Source: Adiantum capillus-veneris (lineage: Eukaryota > Streptophyta > Polypodiopsida > Polypodiales > Pteridaceae). From it: a DNA stretch of 64,000 bases. The number at the start of each line of letters is the position of its first letter. Within the stretch, counting starts at the first letter, position 1. The notes beneath the pieces were generated by a model. The model did no database searches. It was not told the origin of the DNA and saw only the letters and a list, made by a program, of their open reading frames with translations. The translations under genes were made by a program, and so were the position numbers. Positions 11,545 to 23,440 of this stretch are shown in pieces. The stretch is taken from the NCBI GenBank assembly GCA_014529385.2, contig CM043966.1:42842037-42906036 (forward strand), given 5' to 3'.

Positions 11545-12279
11545 GGTTGAACTAGAGCTGAGGTTTCAACAAACAACGGGGTTCACAAAAAGAACTCAGA
11601 CGAGAGTGGTGAGAAAGAAACTAGACCAGGGATCCTACATCCTCAAGAGATTGAGAAGTTGACTACTTGTAAAGTAGGAGCAATTGAAGGAATGGTAGCA
11701 AACACAACAGATGAATCTGTTTACCATATACCTTTTACCGTGTTGGAAGTTAAATGTGAGTGGCCTGAAGAACTTTGGGATGTAGTCAGGAAGGTTAGAG
11801 ATGGAAACCATTCGTGGGATTCAACACCAATTGTGAAATTCATACTCGACAAAGGCATGATGGACTTTGAGATACAATCCATGTATGGTGACTAGGGAAC
11901 GGAAAGATCAAAGGATATTACAGAAGAAACCCTTAAGGAGTTTCCTTCCTACTTTGGACCATATGAGGAAAGATCTAATGTTATGGTTTTGCCATCTCAA
12001 ATAATAACTCATAATCCAGTCATAAATTCTTAAGGATTGCAAGAATTTATGTCAACACCGGTGAGATGTACGCTGACGAAGGCTGAGCTGTTGAAAGTCA
12101 GACCTCAGATATGGATAGATGTCTTGAGAAAATGGGAATAAAAAATCTTGTTGAGACAATAGGTCGATAAATGTAGGACTGAAGAAAACCAAAAAAGTAT
12201 GTGAAGCTAGCTCTGATAAAAAAGTTGGCGATTATTGCGAAATTGAAGAGGGGAACACCACATTGACCATAAAGCATCA

Positions 12280-12720
12280 AGGAATAGAAAAAATTGCTAT
12301 TTTGGATAATGGTGCAGGGGTTGCCATTGCCACCAAAGTAATATGAGGGAAATGGGAGAAAAATGTCCTTAGATAGACATGGATGAGATTACAATTAGCT
12401 GATGGCTATATTGCAAAACCTATTGGAATCCTAGAGCAGGTGGTGCTGACTTCCTAAGGAATAGAGTATGAGCACACATTTTCCATAATGGATTTTGGTA
12501 CTAAGAATAATTATGATGTTATTGTAGGAAGATCATTCATGCACCAACTAAAAATTATTCAAGATTGGCGCTATGACTATATCTACCTATGCCACATGGA
12601 GACCACCACTTGCATCAATTTGAGAGAACATAGTTACAGAGATGTACGAAGGACTCCTGTAGAGGAATTTGATATGGCTAGATGTAGAATTTGGAGTACC
12701 CACGTGGTTGAACTCTAAAG
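12280..12720 (+). pseudogene. Retropepsin-like domain 1 of D1
   Basis: Frame fragments give EEGNTTLTIKHQG, then ILDNGAGVAIATK (catalytic region, Gly-Gly changed to Asn-Gly), LADGYIAKPIGIL, FSIMDFG, YDVIVGRSFMHQLKIIQDW. Segment by segment this parallels B ORF3: ILDGGAGVSIVTK, MANGTIAKPMGML, FIVMDFS, MILGRPFMREAQMVHDW. Stops interrupt it. The match shows common descent with B. Confidence 0.7.
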
Positions 12721-13070
12721 CTCATCTATGGATGTGTGGAGCTTTGGATTGTGACAATCTTGTAAAAGACGAATGCAAGCGGGATAGACCATTTGAAGAT
12801 ACCGACTATATATCTGAACCTTTCCAGAAGAAAAGAACGGAACCTATAGAGTGGACTCAAATTTTTGCCACCTTAAATGTGTGCGTCAATGAGGTAACCC
12901 CTACAAAATTTTGTGACAAGAATGGGTTGGACCTAATTCCATTTTGCATGATAAGCGGGATTCAAGAAGAAGACAATCATGAAGGGAAAAACGGATGACA
13001 ATGTAGCAGAAGAGCTAGAGATTAGTGTAAAGTGTTTGTGTATCCAAGGTGAGATTTTGATTCAACAAGG

Positions 13071-13330
13071 ATGCACGAAAGAGTTTCACAACAAGATGTG
13101 AGATCAAAAGAATTTGCACCAGGAGATTATGTGCTTGTGTCTACTCTCAAACAAAAGAAAAAAAAATTGAAAAGGCGAGGTATGGGACCATTTGTGATTC
13201 ATTTTATATCACCAAGTGGGGCCAATAACCTTGCTACATTGGATGCAGAGCAAATGCCCAGCTAGATTAGTGGCTGTAGATTAAAAAATAATCACTTTCC
13301 ATTAACTCAAAAAATGCTTGAAAGGGCACA
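13071..13330 (+). pseudogene. Integrase C-terminal fragment
   Basis: Frame text KEFAPGDYVLVSTLKQKKKK, then GMGPFVIHFISPSGANNLATL, ISGCRLKNNHFPL. This is the SH3-like end of gypsy integrases (VGDYVLV ... GPF.I ... P.GA..L.TLDG ... RLK.Y). It has no upstream RT or integrase core, so it is a leftover of a large internal deletion. Confidence 0.65.
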
Positions 13331-13489
13331 TGCAGCTAAAAGTAGGAACAACAAGCATGAGAAAGTCATTCTCAATAGGCATAAGAAGAAGTCAAAGAAC
13401 GAGCAATGAAGAGGAAGAAAATGTTGGAGGACTTAAAAAGCAAAAGGCTATTTGGATTTACCAGTTAACAAGCATCAAGGGAGGTTAGA

Positions 13490-14480
13490 GATGGTTTAGA
13501 TCCTTACATCTCAACAAATCTAGGAGCCAACATGTTACCTATTCATGTGCTAGTAGATTTGAATACAATTAGTTGGGATCTGTATCAAGAAATACCAGGG
13601 TTGGTCGTACAACCATTGGAACAAAAGTTCACAAGATTCAATGGGACTATTAGTACTACCCTAGGTTACATGGAGCTCATGCTACACATCAAAGGATTAC
13701 CATGTCCCCATAACCTACTTGTACTACCTCAAGACTCCCCTCACAATCAACTTATGCTAGGTACACCATGGCAACACAAATACAAGTGTATATACATTGG
13801 TTAGAGAACCAAGTGGATTTTACAACAGAACATCGAGTACGATAGATTACATTTGCTTCCATGGAAGATACCAGGTATCTTTTTGAAGATGCTGACTAAG
13901 AAAAGAAAGAGTTGGAGGATATTTTCAATGCAACAAAAACACAACAAACCATTACAATTGTCATGATGGAAACGACACCTTTAGAATTTATTGATAGCCA
14001 TAACTGTGCATTTGCAGTTGATCCACTCCCTTCAGTACAAACCCTAAGACAACTCTACCTGCTACACATCCTCAATCAACCATCAGAGACTAAGGGACAT
14101 TGAAACAACCTACTCAAGTCAACCATCCCAAACAAATTTGGATACCAAAGAAGAGACATGCCAGGGACACACCAACACAACAACAAATACCCTCAAGGTG
14201 ACAAATATGGATACTAAGGATATCCTAAGAATTGATGAAAGCTTCATTTGGGTGACAAAATCCCAATTGCAAAGTTTTTTTGAGGAAGCACGAAGTCAAC
14301 TACGATATTCCCAAAGCTACAAAATGATGAGCAACCAAGGGTGATCTACCACCAATCATCCATACTTCAAAGGTCAAGAAAACACAAGTGGTCAAATACA
14401 AACAAGTTTGGGTACCTAAGAAACTAATTACTGCTCACAAATTAACACACAGGCTGTGGATTCCAAAATTAAAAAGTCAC
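13490..14480 (+). pseudogene. Retropepsin-like domain 2 plus four WPK repeats
   Basis: 13532-13804 reads as a second pepsin-like half: IHVLVDLNTISWDLYQEI, a beta-rich middle, then QLMLGTPWQHKYKCIYIG (LGTPW in the place of LGRPW). The usual D-[ST]-G is not intact (VDLNT). After further broken text, four short repeats follow with the Trp codons at 14139, 14249, 14409 and 14457: QIWIPKKRHA, FIWVTKSQLQ, QVWVPKKLIT, RLWIPKLKSH. They lie in more than one frame because of small indels. Four such repeats also end B ORF3. Their role is unknown. Confidence 0.6.
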
Positions 14481-14880
14481 ACTCATCCATGGCAACCACA
14501 ATCCCCATAATGCATCAAAGACACCACAACACTTGCTAAAGTCGAAACCCACTATAATGGTGTGGCGTCCTAGACTTCCCACATGAATTCCAGCCAAGAA
14601 GCAGTTTCAACCTTCATCAATTCAACATAATTCTACTGACTTACAACACTTGTTACATGGTACGTGCTCACATTAATGTAGGGCTAGGTCAACCTCATCG
14701 TTGGATGTCCTTAAGCAATTAGCTTAAGACCCACCTCTTGTACAACATTAAGTTTTCCATACATTAATTGAATATGCATACATAGGGCCACATTACAAGG
14801 CCTTGCATAAGGCACTGCTTTGATGCCCATGAACAATTGAACCCTAATGGCTCACTATCATTCAGGAGAACTCCAACTAG

Positions 14881-14891
14881 GAGGGGGGAGG
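14881..14891 (+). promoter_or_regulatory. Polypurine tract (D1)
   Basis: GAGGGGGGAGG downstream of the WPK repeats. It probably marks the internal/3' LTR junction of D1. Confidence 0.5.
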
Positions 14892-16400
14892 CATTCAAAA
14901 TGCGGACCCTAGCCTATTGATCAAATGAGAAAAGGGCATTGTTTTATCAATTTTGGTGTTGTAATTTGCGTTTGATTTTTCCTTTTGACAAAATTTTCAT
15001 ATTTTATGCCCTGAGAAGATAAAATATATCAAGTTTAAGAGACAAACATCAGATACAATCCCTTAGGTGTGAGTACTTATGTACATATTCTTGATTTTTT
15101 TTCACTTACTTTTGTTATTTTTCTATTGTGGTTTTTAAATAATTTTTTAAAGCAAGGAAAATTGCAAAGAAAACAGGATACAAGTATGAAGAGGTCTATG
15201 AAGTGATAGGAACTTTTAAAAGTTTTATTGGAAGTTGTTTGGTCAAGATTCAAAATGAGCATAACTCGGTCAGATGAGGACCAAACTTGACTTGCAGAGT
15301 AAGGGTATCAAAGTCTTATTGGAGGTCATTTGGTCAAGATTCAAAATGAGCATAAGTCGGTCAGATGAGTACCAAACTTGACTTGCAGAGTAAGGGCGTC
15401 AAAGTTATCAAATTTTGTAAAGGAGTCTCACTAGAAACTCTACATGCAAAGTGATGCAAATAAAGAGGATTTGGGACGTCGAAAGCTTCAAAATCGTCAA
15501 AGTGACATCCAAATGACATCAAAAGGGTCACACTTCATTACACAATTTTTACATGGCTACTACATCATGTCCTGAATCATACATAGTGAAATAATTCATC
15601 CTAAAACCTAGGACAATAGCCAGAGCTTCATTCACACAACAAATGGCTAATAGCTGCAATAATGACATCCAATAGATGGAGTGACACATCAAGTGTGTCT
15701 CAAGGGAGTATATCTTCATGTGGGAATAGTCACATACCTTAAAAATTGTATATTTATGCTAGGTAAAAAAATCATGTTTTTTTCTTTGCCTTATTCATAT
15801 CGAACAAGACCTTGTTTTAGCCAACGTTTTACCCTAACACAGAAACTAATGCCTATAAAGTCCCGAACGTATTGGACTTATCCATTACCAAGAACATGAT
15901 TGTTTTACCTTGCTAGAAGTTCAAAAGGGGTCCAAAAGTGGTTGAAATCTTCCATAGGAGGCCACAATTATGGTACATATGGTTCAATACCCTTAAAAAA
16001 CCATGGGGAACATGCCCACAATGCTAGAAGTCAATCAGAGCTGAGATCTCCATGTTGAGAAAAAAAATCACCTTTTTTTTGCTATAAAGGCTGATCGCAC
16101 ACCCAAAAAAACTTTCAGCTCAATAGCCACTTTGTCAAAACTCAAAAGAGTCGTATACAAAGCTCAAAAAATCTGCAACAATGATGAAAATCCTGGTTCA
16201 AGCCAAACCACTCAACCAAATTTTGCCATTTTTATACCAGAGCCTATTCTTATAGTGTATATCAAGACCATGAGGTCCAAATGCAGAAAAAGTCAATATA
16301 CATGCTAGCTAGTAAAAAATCACAATTTTTTCTTAATCTTCCATGAATGAAAAATTTTCAAGTTTTTGTGCATTCTGCAAAAATCATAGATTCATTTTAA
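14892..16400 (+). other. AT-rich non-coding stretch, probably the D1 3' LTR and/or D2 leader
   Basis: No protein-like frame. It follows the D1 polypurine tract and precedes D2 coding fragments. It holds a 91-bp tandem duplication (15221-15400). No matching second LTR copy was seen in the window, so ends are unset. Confidence 0.35.
15221..15400. repeat. Tandem duplication of about 91 bp
   Basis: Two copies in a row share GGTCAAGATTCAAAATGAGC, CGGTCAGATGAG and CCAAACTTGACTTGCAGAGT with few differences. No coding sense. Confidence 0.85.
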
Positions 16401-16721
16401 GATAGCTAGAGAATCAACAAGCTAAATGGATTCATAGAGGCATGGAAAATGCAAGAATAGCTTTGACATTTGCTAAAAATGCTAGTGTGTATGGTGGCTG
16501 TACTTTGGTAATTAAAAGGGAAAAATACATGTGAAGGTTTGTGAAAGAATCCAGAAGTTGACAGTAGAGTTGAAGGATATCAGATGCACATTACCAGAAG
16601 CTGCAAAGCTCATTAGATAGAAAGAAAGGTAGAATCTGAAGCAAGAATAGTCGACTTGGCAACCATCAAGGATGATGAGGTTCCAATTATCCAAGTTGAT
16701 TACAAGCTAAGGAAGTAGTGG

Positions 16722-17018
16722 GAACCGTTATCAAGAGTAATACTAGATGGGGGAGCTGGAGCTGACATCCTTGGAGAGCATTTAAGGCAAAAATTGGGGA
16801 CTCATGATTTGAAACTAGCACTATTCAAAGTGAGAATGGCTAACCACATGGTAATACAGGCCATAAGACTAATTGAGAACTTGCAAATAAAAGTGGAGAA
16901 GGAGAAATCCAAGACCAACTTCTTAGTCCTAGATATACAAGGAACATATGGGATGCTTCTAAGGAGACCATGGCTTAGAATTGCTGGGCAATACATGATT
17001 ATGCCAATCAAACACTGA
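16722..17018 (+). pseudogene. Retropepsin-like domain of D2
   Basis: Begins RVILDGGAGADILGEHL with the catalytic Asp codon at 16746, continues VRMANHMVIQAIRLIENLQI and ends TYGMLLRRPWLRIAG (MLLRRPWL in place of ILGRPWL). This 99-codon stretch is open. It is the third retropepsin-like region on the plus strand within 5 kb and differs enough from the two in D1 to be a different family. Confidence 0.7.
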
Positions 17019-17289
17019 CAATCAAGGGTCCAACATGAGAATTCAAATCAAGACAAATAATACAAGAATCTGGAAAAAGGCTCTAAGACCAAAGGAGCTT
17101 TGCAAGAAATATGGAACAAAGAAAATTGAGAGGATATGAGCCTCAAGGAACATTTTTTCTTTGACAAAAAATAGACTTTACTATTATGATGGACAAAGAG
17201 TAGGCTAAGAGGTAGAGAAAGTAGTACCCATATTAATTCATGGAGTTGAACATTGGAAAAAGGACAATTCAACTAGATGGACTGACACT

Positions 17290-17990
17290 AGGACAGCCAG
17301 ACCAATTAGGACGTGACAAGTTTGATTTCATACCAGAAGCTAAACCTCGTTAGATGAATGCAAGAAGTTCAGATCAAACTATTGAAAGAATAGAGATGGA
17401 GCTTGGACTAGCAAAGCTAGTCAACCCATTCAATGAATATGCAATGAAAATTTGTACAGAAAAGGAGGCAGAATCACTGGTCAAGAGGAAGGGAGGAGGC
17501 CCAAATTAATTGCTTCCAGATGATCAAGAAGTGGAGGAATGGAATCTCGACACAAATAAGAACCCCAAGGTGGTCAAGATCAACAAGTATCTAAAGATAG
17601 AGATTGAGGAAAAGGCTAGAGCTCTATTTGAAAAGTACAAGGATGTATTTTCATGGGAGCACACTGACTTGAAAGGCGTTGATCTTGACGTATGCTAGCA
17701 CAGGATACCATAAAACCCGATGCCAGACAAATCAGACTATAGAGATACAAAAGGAATCTTAACTATGCTAAGAAGGTCAAGGAGGAGATTGATAACCTCA
17801 TGAAGGTAAGGTTCATCATCGAGGTTTCAAGCAATGATTGACTATTCCCAATTGTAGTGGTTTCTAAGGAAAATGGGAAGTTAAGGGTCTGTGTAGACTC
17901 AATTCTTAGACCATCAAAGATCCCTTTCAACTTCCATTTATTACAGACATTCTAGTAGACACTAAACTTTTCTAGATTGCAGCAATAGAT
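17290..17990 (+). pseudogene. Reverse transcriptase N-terminal fragment of D2
   Basis: Open stretch 17510-17698 (ARALFEKYKDVFSWEHTDLK) is the segment just before plant gypsy RTs. In a shifted frame it is followed by KEEIDNLMKVRFIIEV, PIVVVSKENGKLRVCVDS, the first RT block. The palm with MDGFSGY and YVDD is missing and the text breaks up by 18.0 kb. Stops are frequent. Confidence 0.65.
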
Positions 17991-18479
17991 AGACGAGATC
18001 TAGAATGACAAGACGTGTATGACTTCCTTCAAAGGTGGAGGGTTTCTAGAGGAGTGGTCCCAGGCAAACAAAAAGGCACTCATAAATAATAAAGAGTTTG
18101 AAGTTTACCATCATTGGAGGAGCTCTTTACAGATTAGGTATTGATGGTGTACTTTGAAGATGTGTGCATATGCAAGGGAGGATGCAAGTAATCATAGAGG
18201 CTCATAGTGGGGATACAGGTGGGCACTTCTCTACTAACATTACTTCCCGGGGCAGTCACTTATCAAAAGAACCCTATATCACGTGCGTTCAAGAGGTAAT
18301 TAATAATACCCCAATATACATACTATACTTACACTGTGAGCCTATTTAAAAAAACCCCACCCCCCTCTGTATGTATACATTTTTATACATTTTGGTCTTT
18401 TAATAATCCTCTCTGGTTAACTCACGTGATTTCATACACATTCTAAAAAGTGACCGCCCCGTGCATTACTTACAAGAAA

Positions 18480-19500
18480 ATCCTGTAGGGCATGCCTCTA
18501 GTGGAAGACCATGATGGTGGATGTCAGTGCATTTTACAAAACTTGTGATAGTTGTCAGTGGATGAGAAGATTGACAACAGCTGAGATGACACCTCTGACT
18601 CTAGTACAGCCCCTAGGAGTATTATGAAGTGGAAATTGGATTTTATGGGGTCATTCAAGAAAATTATTCCTAGGAAAAATAGGTAAATCATAATGACTAC
18701 CAGCTATGTGAAAGTGGGTTGAAGCCAAGGCATTGCCAGATAACACTGCCATATTAATAGTAGTATTTTTGTATGAGAATATTATTTGCAGATATAGATG
18801 TCCTATTGATATAGTCTCAGATCATGGTACAAACTTCATGAAAGAAACTCTTCAGATACTGACTGAGGTATTTTTAGTAAAGCACCAAAAATCCAACCCA
18901 TATTATCCTAGGTGCAATGGACAGTAACACGACAATCAAGACCATCTTGACTAAAATCGTCCAAAAAGAGCCACATCAATGGGATGCAAAGCTCCAAATA
19001 GTATTATGGTCTTATAGGAATGCCTACAAGGTCACCACTGGCATGACACCCTTCAAAATGGTATATAGCACGGAGGAGTAGTTTCAATAGAGTTTGCAAT
19101 CCCAAGCCTCAAGGTAGCTGTGGAACATGGTTTGGATTTCAGTAAGAATATGAAACACATATTGGATTAATTAATGCATTTGGATGTGATTAGGCAGCAG
19201 GCCATGCTGGAATAAGAGGTGGTTCAGCAACAAAGGAAACACTGGCATGATACTAAAATTAAAGTTAAGGAGCTCAAAAAGAGTGATATGGTTCCACTAT
19301 ATCAGTCAAAGTTGGTACCTAAGAAACCCGATTTGAAAATGGCATGGTCTCCACCCTATGAGGTTGAGTGGGTATTTTATAATGGCATACTAAGGTTAAG
19401 AGATCTAGCAGGACTACTGCTGCCTGGTGTTTTATATTAGGCCAGGATCAAGCTATATTATGCCATATCACATGGGATACCAGTAGCATCAATACCAGAC
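18480..19500 (+). pseudogene. Integrase fragments of D2
   Basis: 18733-18927 holds SDHGTNFMKETLQI (second catalytic Asp region) and SNPYYPRCNGQ just before the catalytic Glu position. The next frame gives WDAKLQIVLWSYRNAYK and TGMTPFKMVYSTEE. 19219-19440 gives the C-terminal domain (SPPYEVEWVF, LRLRDLAGLLLPG). The order and motifs are those of gypsy integrase. The zinc domain and first Asp are not readable. Confidence 0.75.
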
Positions 19501-19559
19501 ACCAATTTGCAATAAGAACACGAACCACTTGAATTGTTTCATATCATGCCAGTTCAGGA

Positions 19560-22500
19560 GAGAGGCTAGGATTTTTTAGAGCCAGTGGAATGTTTAGGGG
19601 TAATTCCAATTCAAACACAGACAAATGAATATCCAGTAGGTTCTGATAGTTTTAACGGTCATGAGCAAAAACTAAATGAAACAATTATGGATAGAATCTC
19701 GCAGGTAGTTAGGCGACTTGACCAATGCATGTGTGCCACATTGTAGGTGGTGGTCCTAAAACCAAGGATGCAAGCAAGTGGAGCATTCATGGTGCATATA
19801 AGGATAACTGTGTGTAGAATGCACAATCTTGCACTTTACCCTCAAAGACTTGCTTGCCTTGCACCTTTTCTTGCAGAATTTTCTATGCCCTCACCCTCCA
19901 CACAACCTCTAGAGCACGCAATATCCTTGCCTTCTCCTTCCTCTTCCACCACATTTACGACCGAGCCAGACACCCCTAGGGTTTCTATATCTACTAGAAA
20001 ACCACTACAGGTGAGTCTTCCTCCTCATAGGATTGTTCACAAGACTCAAAAATGGGCAAGACCAAGAGGCTATCAGAGCAGATGCATGAAAGCTTGGATC
20101 CAACTACCGACCAAATGGAGGAGCAACTCAATCTTAGACTCTATAGGCATATTCTATATCACATATTAGTATTAGTAAATATGTTTTCCATCAAGTTGAC
20201 TGTACACTTTTGAAGCTATGGGACTTAGAAGTGGTATTGGAGGCTACTAGGATGGACTTCAATGCAGGTATCATCCAGCAGGTGCTGATACTTTTGATCT
20301 TGACACTTGTTCTGTAGAAATCAATGGAAGTTTAATCCAAGCTACATCATCATCTCTCTCCCATGTGCTTAGACTACCGTTTGTTGTCAAAGACAAACCG
20401 TGCTCATCTTAGGAAGTTAGCAAGTACCTAAAAGAGGATAAACAGGTTAGAAAGAAACATAAAAAGGGATCTCAAGGAGTTCCCGTGGCTGCTTTGGAGT
20501 ATAGATCAATCTATAAATTCATTGTTGAGTCCATTAGTTTGAATAACAATCCCACATACATTTCAAAAAAGCTACTTGGTATGCTACTAGTCAGACTCAA
20601 GGATTTGAAGGCACAAATCATTTTAGTCACATTCCTGCGTATAGTGTAATTTGGCAGACAACCAGGGTGAAGATGCAAAGTGTTTTTAGAGCATGGTATG
20701 CCTGGAAACTTTTGTATTGGGAAACCTGTATCCCAGCTCACCCCAATTCACAAAAAGTTAGGAACAAGGCTATAGGGAAAGTAGCAAGAACCATTAAAAA
20801 TACCAAGCAAGATAACATTGAAGGCCAAGAGACAGAACAAGACACTGTGGATGAAGGCACTGAATTGGCCATAGTCACCACAGGAGAAAAGATAACAACA
20901 ACACAAGCAGAAACTGGCAGAGCTGAGGCTAGCACAAGTGAGGGCACCAAGCCACCAAAAAAGAGGCAAAAGACAGTGGCTTTTCTAACCCAATCGAAGT
21001 TGAAACAGTGGACTTCCACCAAGTCTGTTGCAGTGGGTCAAGATAAAGGCACTTTAGTGGATCATCCGAGTGAATTGTCTCAGAACCTACAAGCATCAAT
21101 TAAGAAAAAGAAGAATACTGAAAATGAGCAAATTCCATCGACTGACTTTGGAAATAAGGGTACATCGTAGTCTTGGTTAGCCTTAGTCACTCATACTCCA
21201 ATACAACCATCTTGCATGGACAGGCTATTGTGGCTACAAAAAGACCCCTTCATGGAAAACTGATCATTCAACAAGTAGATAAGGCACTTATGCCTTACTC
21301 CACTCCTCTCATCGTGTATGAAAGCTCTCAAATTGACATGGATACCATTTAGACGGATGTGTAACTATGATGATGTCTGGATGGAACACTATTGTAAAAG
21401 CCATGGGACAGGTGAAAGAGGCTTAGAAAACGGCTCCCAATTCAGTAGTAACTGTCCTACAAGCAGAGCTTCAAGAAACAAAGACTGAATTGGAAAAGGT
21501 GAAGAAAGAGATGGAGCAGCTAAGATCCAAGCTCTTAGAGATTTCTATCGAGCAAAACAAGGATGCAAGGTTGATGGTTGCACAACATAATGAAATTGAG
21601 ACACAAAAAATGACAACAAATGGCTAATGAGAAAAGAAGGCCATGGTCAAGGCAAACAAAGAGCTCTAGGGGAGTCTGAATAAGAGTAAAATAGCCTTGA
21701 GGTCACTACTTGCAAGTCATACCATTTTAAAACATGCCATCATTGAAAAGCATATTTATCAACCTTGGTAGATATAGCCAATGCTGACAACAACCTAACC
21801 CTGAACATGGAGGATTTATAGAACCTGGTTGAAACCATGAAGTCTGACCTAGAAGATAAAGCAGAGAAATACACGACAACCCTGGTGAATTAAGAATTTA
21901 TGGAGCACATAAGAAACCAGGACCACAGTGAGGATGAGAAAGAGGACGATGACGACCAAGAGCAAGAGAATGGGGTTGGAGCGGATTATGACAGTGATCA
22001 TGATAATGATGATCAAACTCCACCTCCAAGTTTAGCAACTGGCGGTGGACTTTAGAATGATATTGGCACTGGGCCAAAGAGGCATGACATTAAACTTGGT
22101 AGTCAGCATGAACATCAAGACATCCAGTCTGGTCAAAATCAGCAGCAACAATAGCAGCAGACTCAGTCAGACACCCAACATAAAGAGCAAATGCATTCTG
22201 GTTCCATTCAACTGAAAATGCAACAAGCCATTGTTTTATACATGCCAGTAGATCAACTTCATGACAAGGTAAAGCCATTGTGGTCGATTCTAGCTCTAAT
22301 GGTGATTCAAATTCAGATCTGAATCACTCTATTGCTCTACTAGCACTAAACAAGAAGCTGAGGAAGCAAAGGGATCTTTAGATTCAAGAGTTTCTCCATG
22401 ATGAAGCATATGGAATATATGATCAACAGGTATGTCAATTACCACTACATTCAATTGTGTCCAGGTTTTGGATCGTGTGCCTGAATCGTTTCTCACAAAC

Positions 22501-23141
22501 GAGGATGTTAAGGTAAATCCACACATCAAAGACCCCTCAACAGCTAATCTCAAGAGTCTTGGATTACAGCTAGAGATGCTATTGGGCGATAAGACAACAT
22601 ATAGATGCATAAAAGATATTAAAACTCAGATTAAGGAAATGCTGGTCAAGCTGCAAATTGCAAGGGGAGTTCTCGATAACAAAGTCAAGTCGGTCTTGGA
22701 ATGCAATGCCATTAACAGCAAAGGGCCATGAACCAAAGTGACCCTCAAAGAGCACGAGATGAATATCAAAATTCTGTTTCATTTAGTTTTCATCACCAAA
22801 AAGATGATGCAATAGGAGAATCAGATAGTCCTGAACTTCATCAATTTTGTTCCAAATTCTCCAGTGCTCATGTATGCCCTACCTGCTAGAGAGGTTGAAC
22901 TCCCTAGGTTCTTTCTAGCATTATACACCAAATATATTGAGTCGACTGACAACCAAAAGCATATAAAGATAGTGGATGAGTTAAGGTATTGGTATGAAAG
23001 AGCTACCAATGGATGGATTGTCTGCCAAAACAATGTCTTGGATGAAGCCTTGAAGAAGGATCTAGCAAATGACCTATTGCATGTCCTGCAAACATTTAGG
23101 TTGAAAATGGGACAATGGCACATTCGGATATGACAACTCAT
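19560..23141 (+). pseudogene. Post-integrase extra ORF of D2 (unknown, coiled coil and acidic)
   Basis: Broken but consistently protein-like plus-strand text. Ser/Pro-rich start (19747-20169), then about 20250-20600 with VEINGSLIQATSSSLSHVL and VVKDKPCS, resembling the domain that plant gypsy elements carry after integrase. A basic segment follows (20667-21170, PPKKRQKTVAF), then a coiled coil (21450-21600, ETKTELEKVKKEMEQLRSKL), a very acidic Asp/Glu run (21920-22010), a Gln-rich patch (22140-22200), and helical text to 23133 (22432-22731; 22864-23133). Function unknown. Element A ends it at 23141. Confidence 0.5.
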
Positions 23142-23197
23142 TGTGAGCGTGCGAATGTGGTGTGTGTGCGGAGAGTGATAAAGGGGGGGGGGGGGGG

Positions 23198-23290
<93 letters not shown>

Positions 23291-23440
23291 GGATGTGGGT
23301 GGAGCAGCTCAACACAATGTGTATGAGAGAGCCCCTTATTCTTCTATCTAGTAAAGAATAAGGTGTGTACAAGTAATGGGCGGTCGGACGTCTCTGATTT
23401 GTCCAACAGAGGTAAGAGGCACACCACCTTTACCCCAACA
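23142..23440 (-). repeat. A 3' LTR
   Basis: Starts TGTGAGCGTGCG, ends TTACCCCAACA. Carries an 18-base G run and a GA microsatellite. Pairs with 39786-40042. Confidence 0.9.
23183..23284. repeat. Poly-G run plus (AG)n microsatellite in the A LTR
   Basis: G18 (23183-23200), then about 42 AG units. The matching LTR has a shorter tract and no G run. ORFs over it are artefacts. Confidence 0.95.

Larger units (their letters stand above)
11580..14891 (+). mobile_element. D1: decayed gypsy relic related to element B
   Basis: Plus-strand fragments run PR-like (12.3 kb), integrase C-terminus (13.1 kb), a second PR-like domain (13.5 kb), then four W-[IV]-[PT]-K repeats (14.1-14.5 kb) and a polypurine tract at 14881. 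The first PR and the WPK repeats match the plan of ORF3 in B (26826-28916), so D1 is an older relative that still keeps a piece of integrase. RT and most of integrase are deleted. The fragment at 11659-11895 before the PR is open and protein-like but not recognised. The 5' end is not found. Confidence 0.55.
16400..23141 (+). mobile_element. D2: decayed gypsy relic with post-integrase ORF (continues at 40043)
   Basis: Fragments of retropepsin (16.7 kb), RT (17.3-18.0 kb), integrase (18.5-19.5 kb) and a long extra ORF (19.6-23.1 kb), all plus strand with many stops. The palm of RT, RNase H and the front of integrase are largely deleted. Element A was inserted into the extra-ORF end (TSD ctcat at 23137-23141 and 40043-40047), so D2 resumes at 40043, where the reading sense continues. 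A probable 3' LTR follows near 40534. Confidence 0.65.

Noticed and set aside
19560-23141. Envelope-like protein after integrase in D2
   Set aside because: No signal peptide or membrane segment seen; text is coiled coil and acidic.
23074-23372. Ser-Leu repeat ORF of 183 codons
   Set aside because: It lies over the GA microsatellite of the A LTR.
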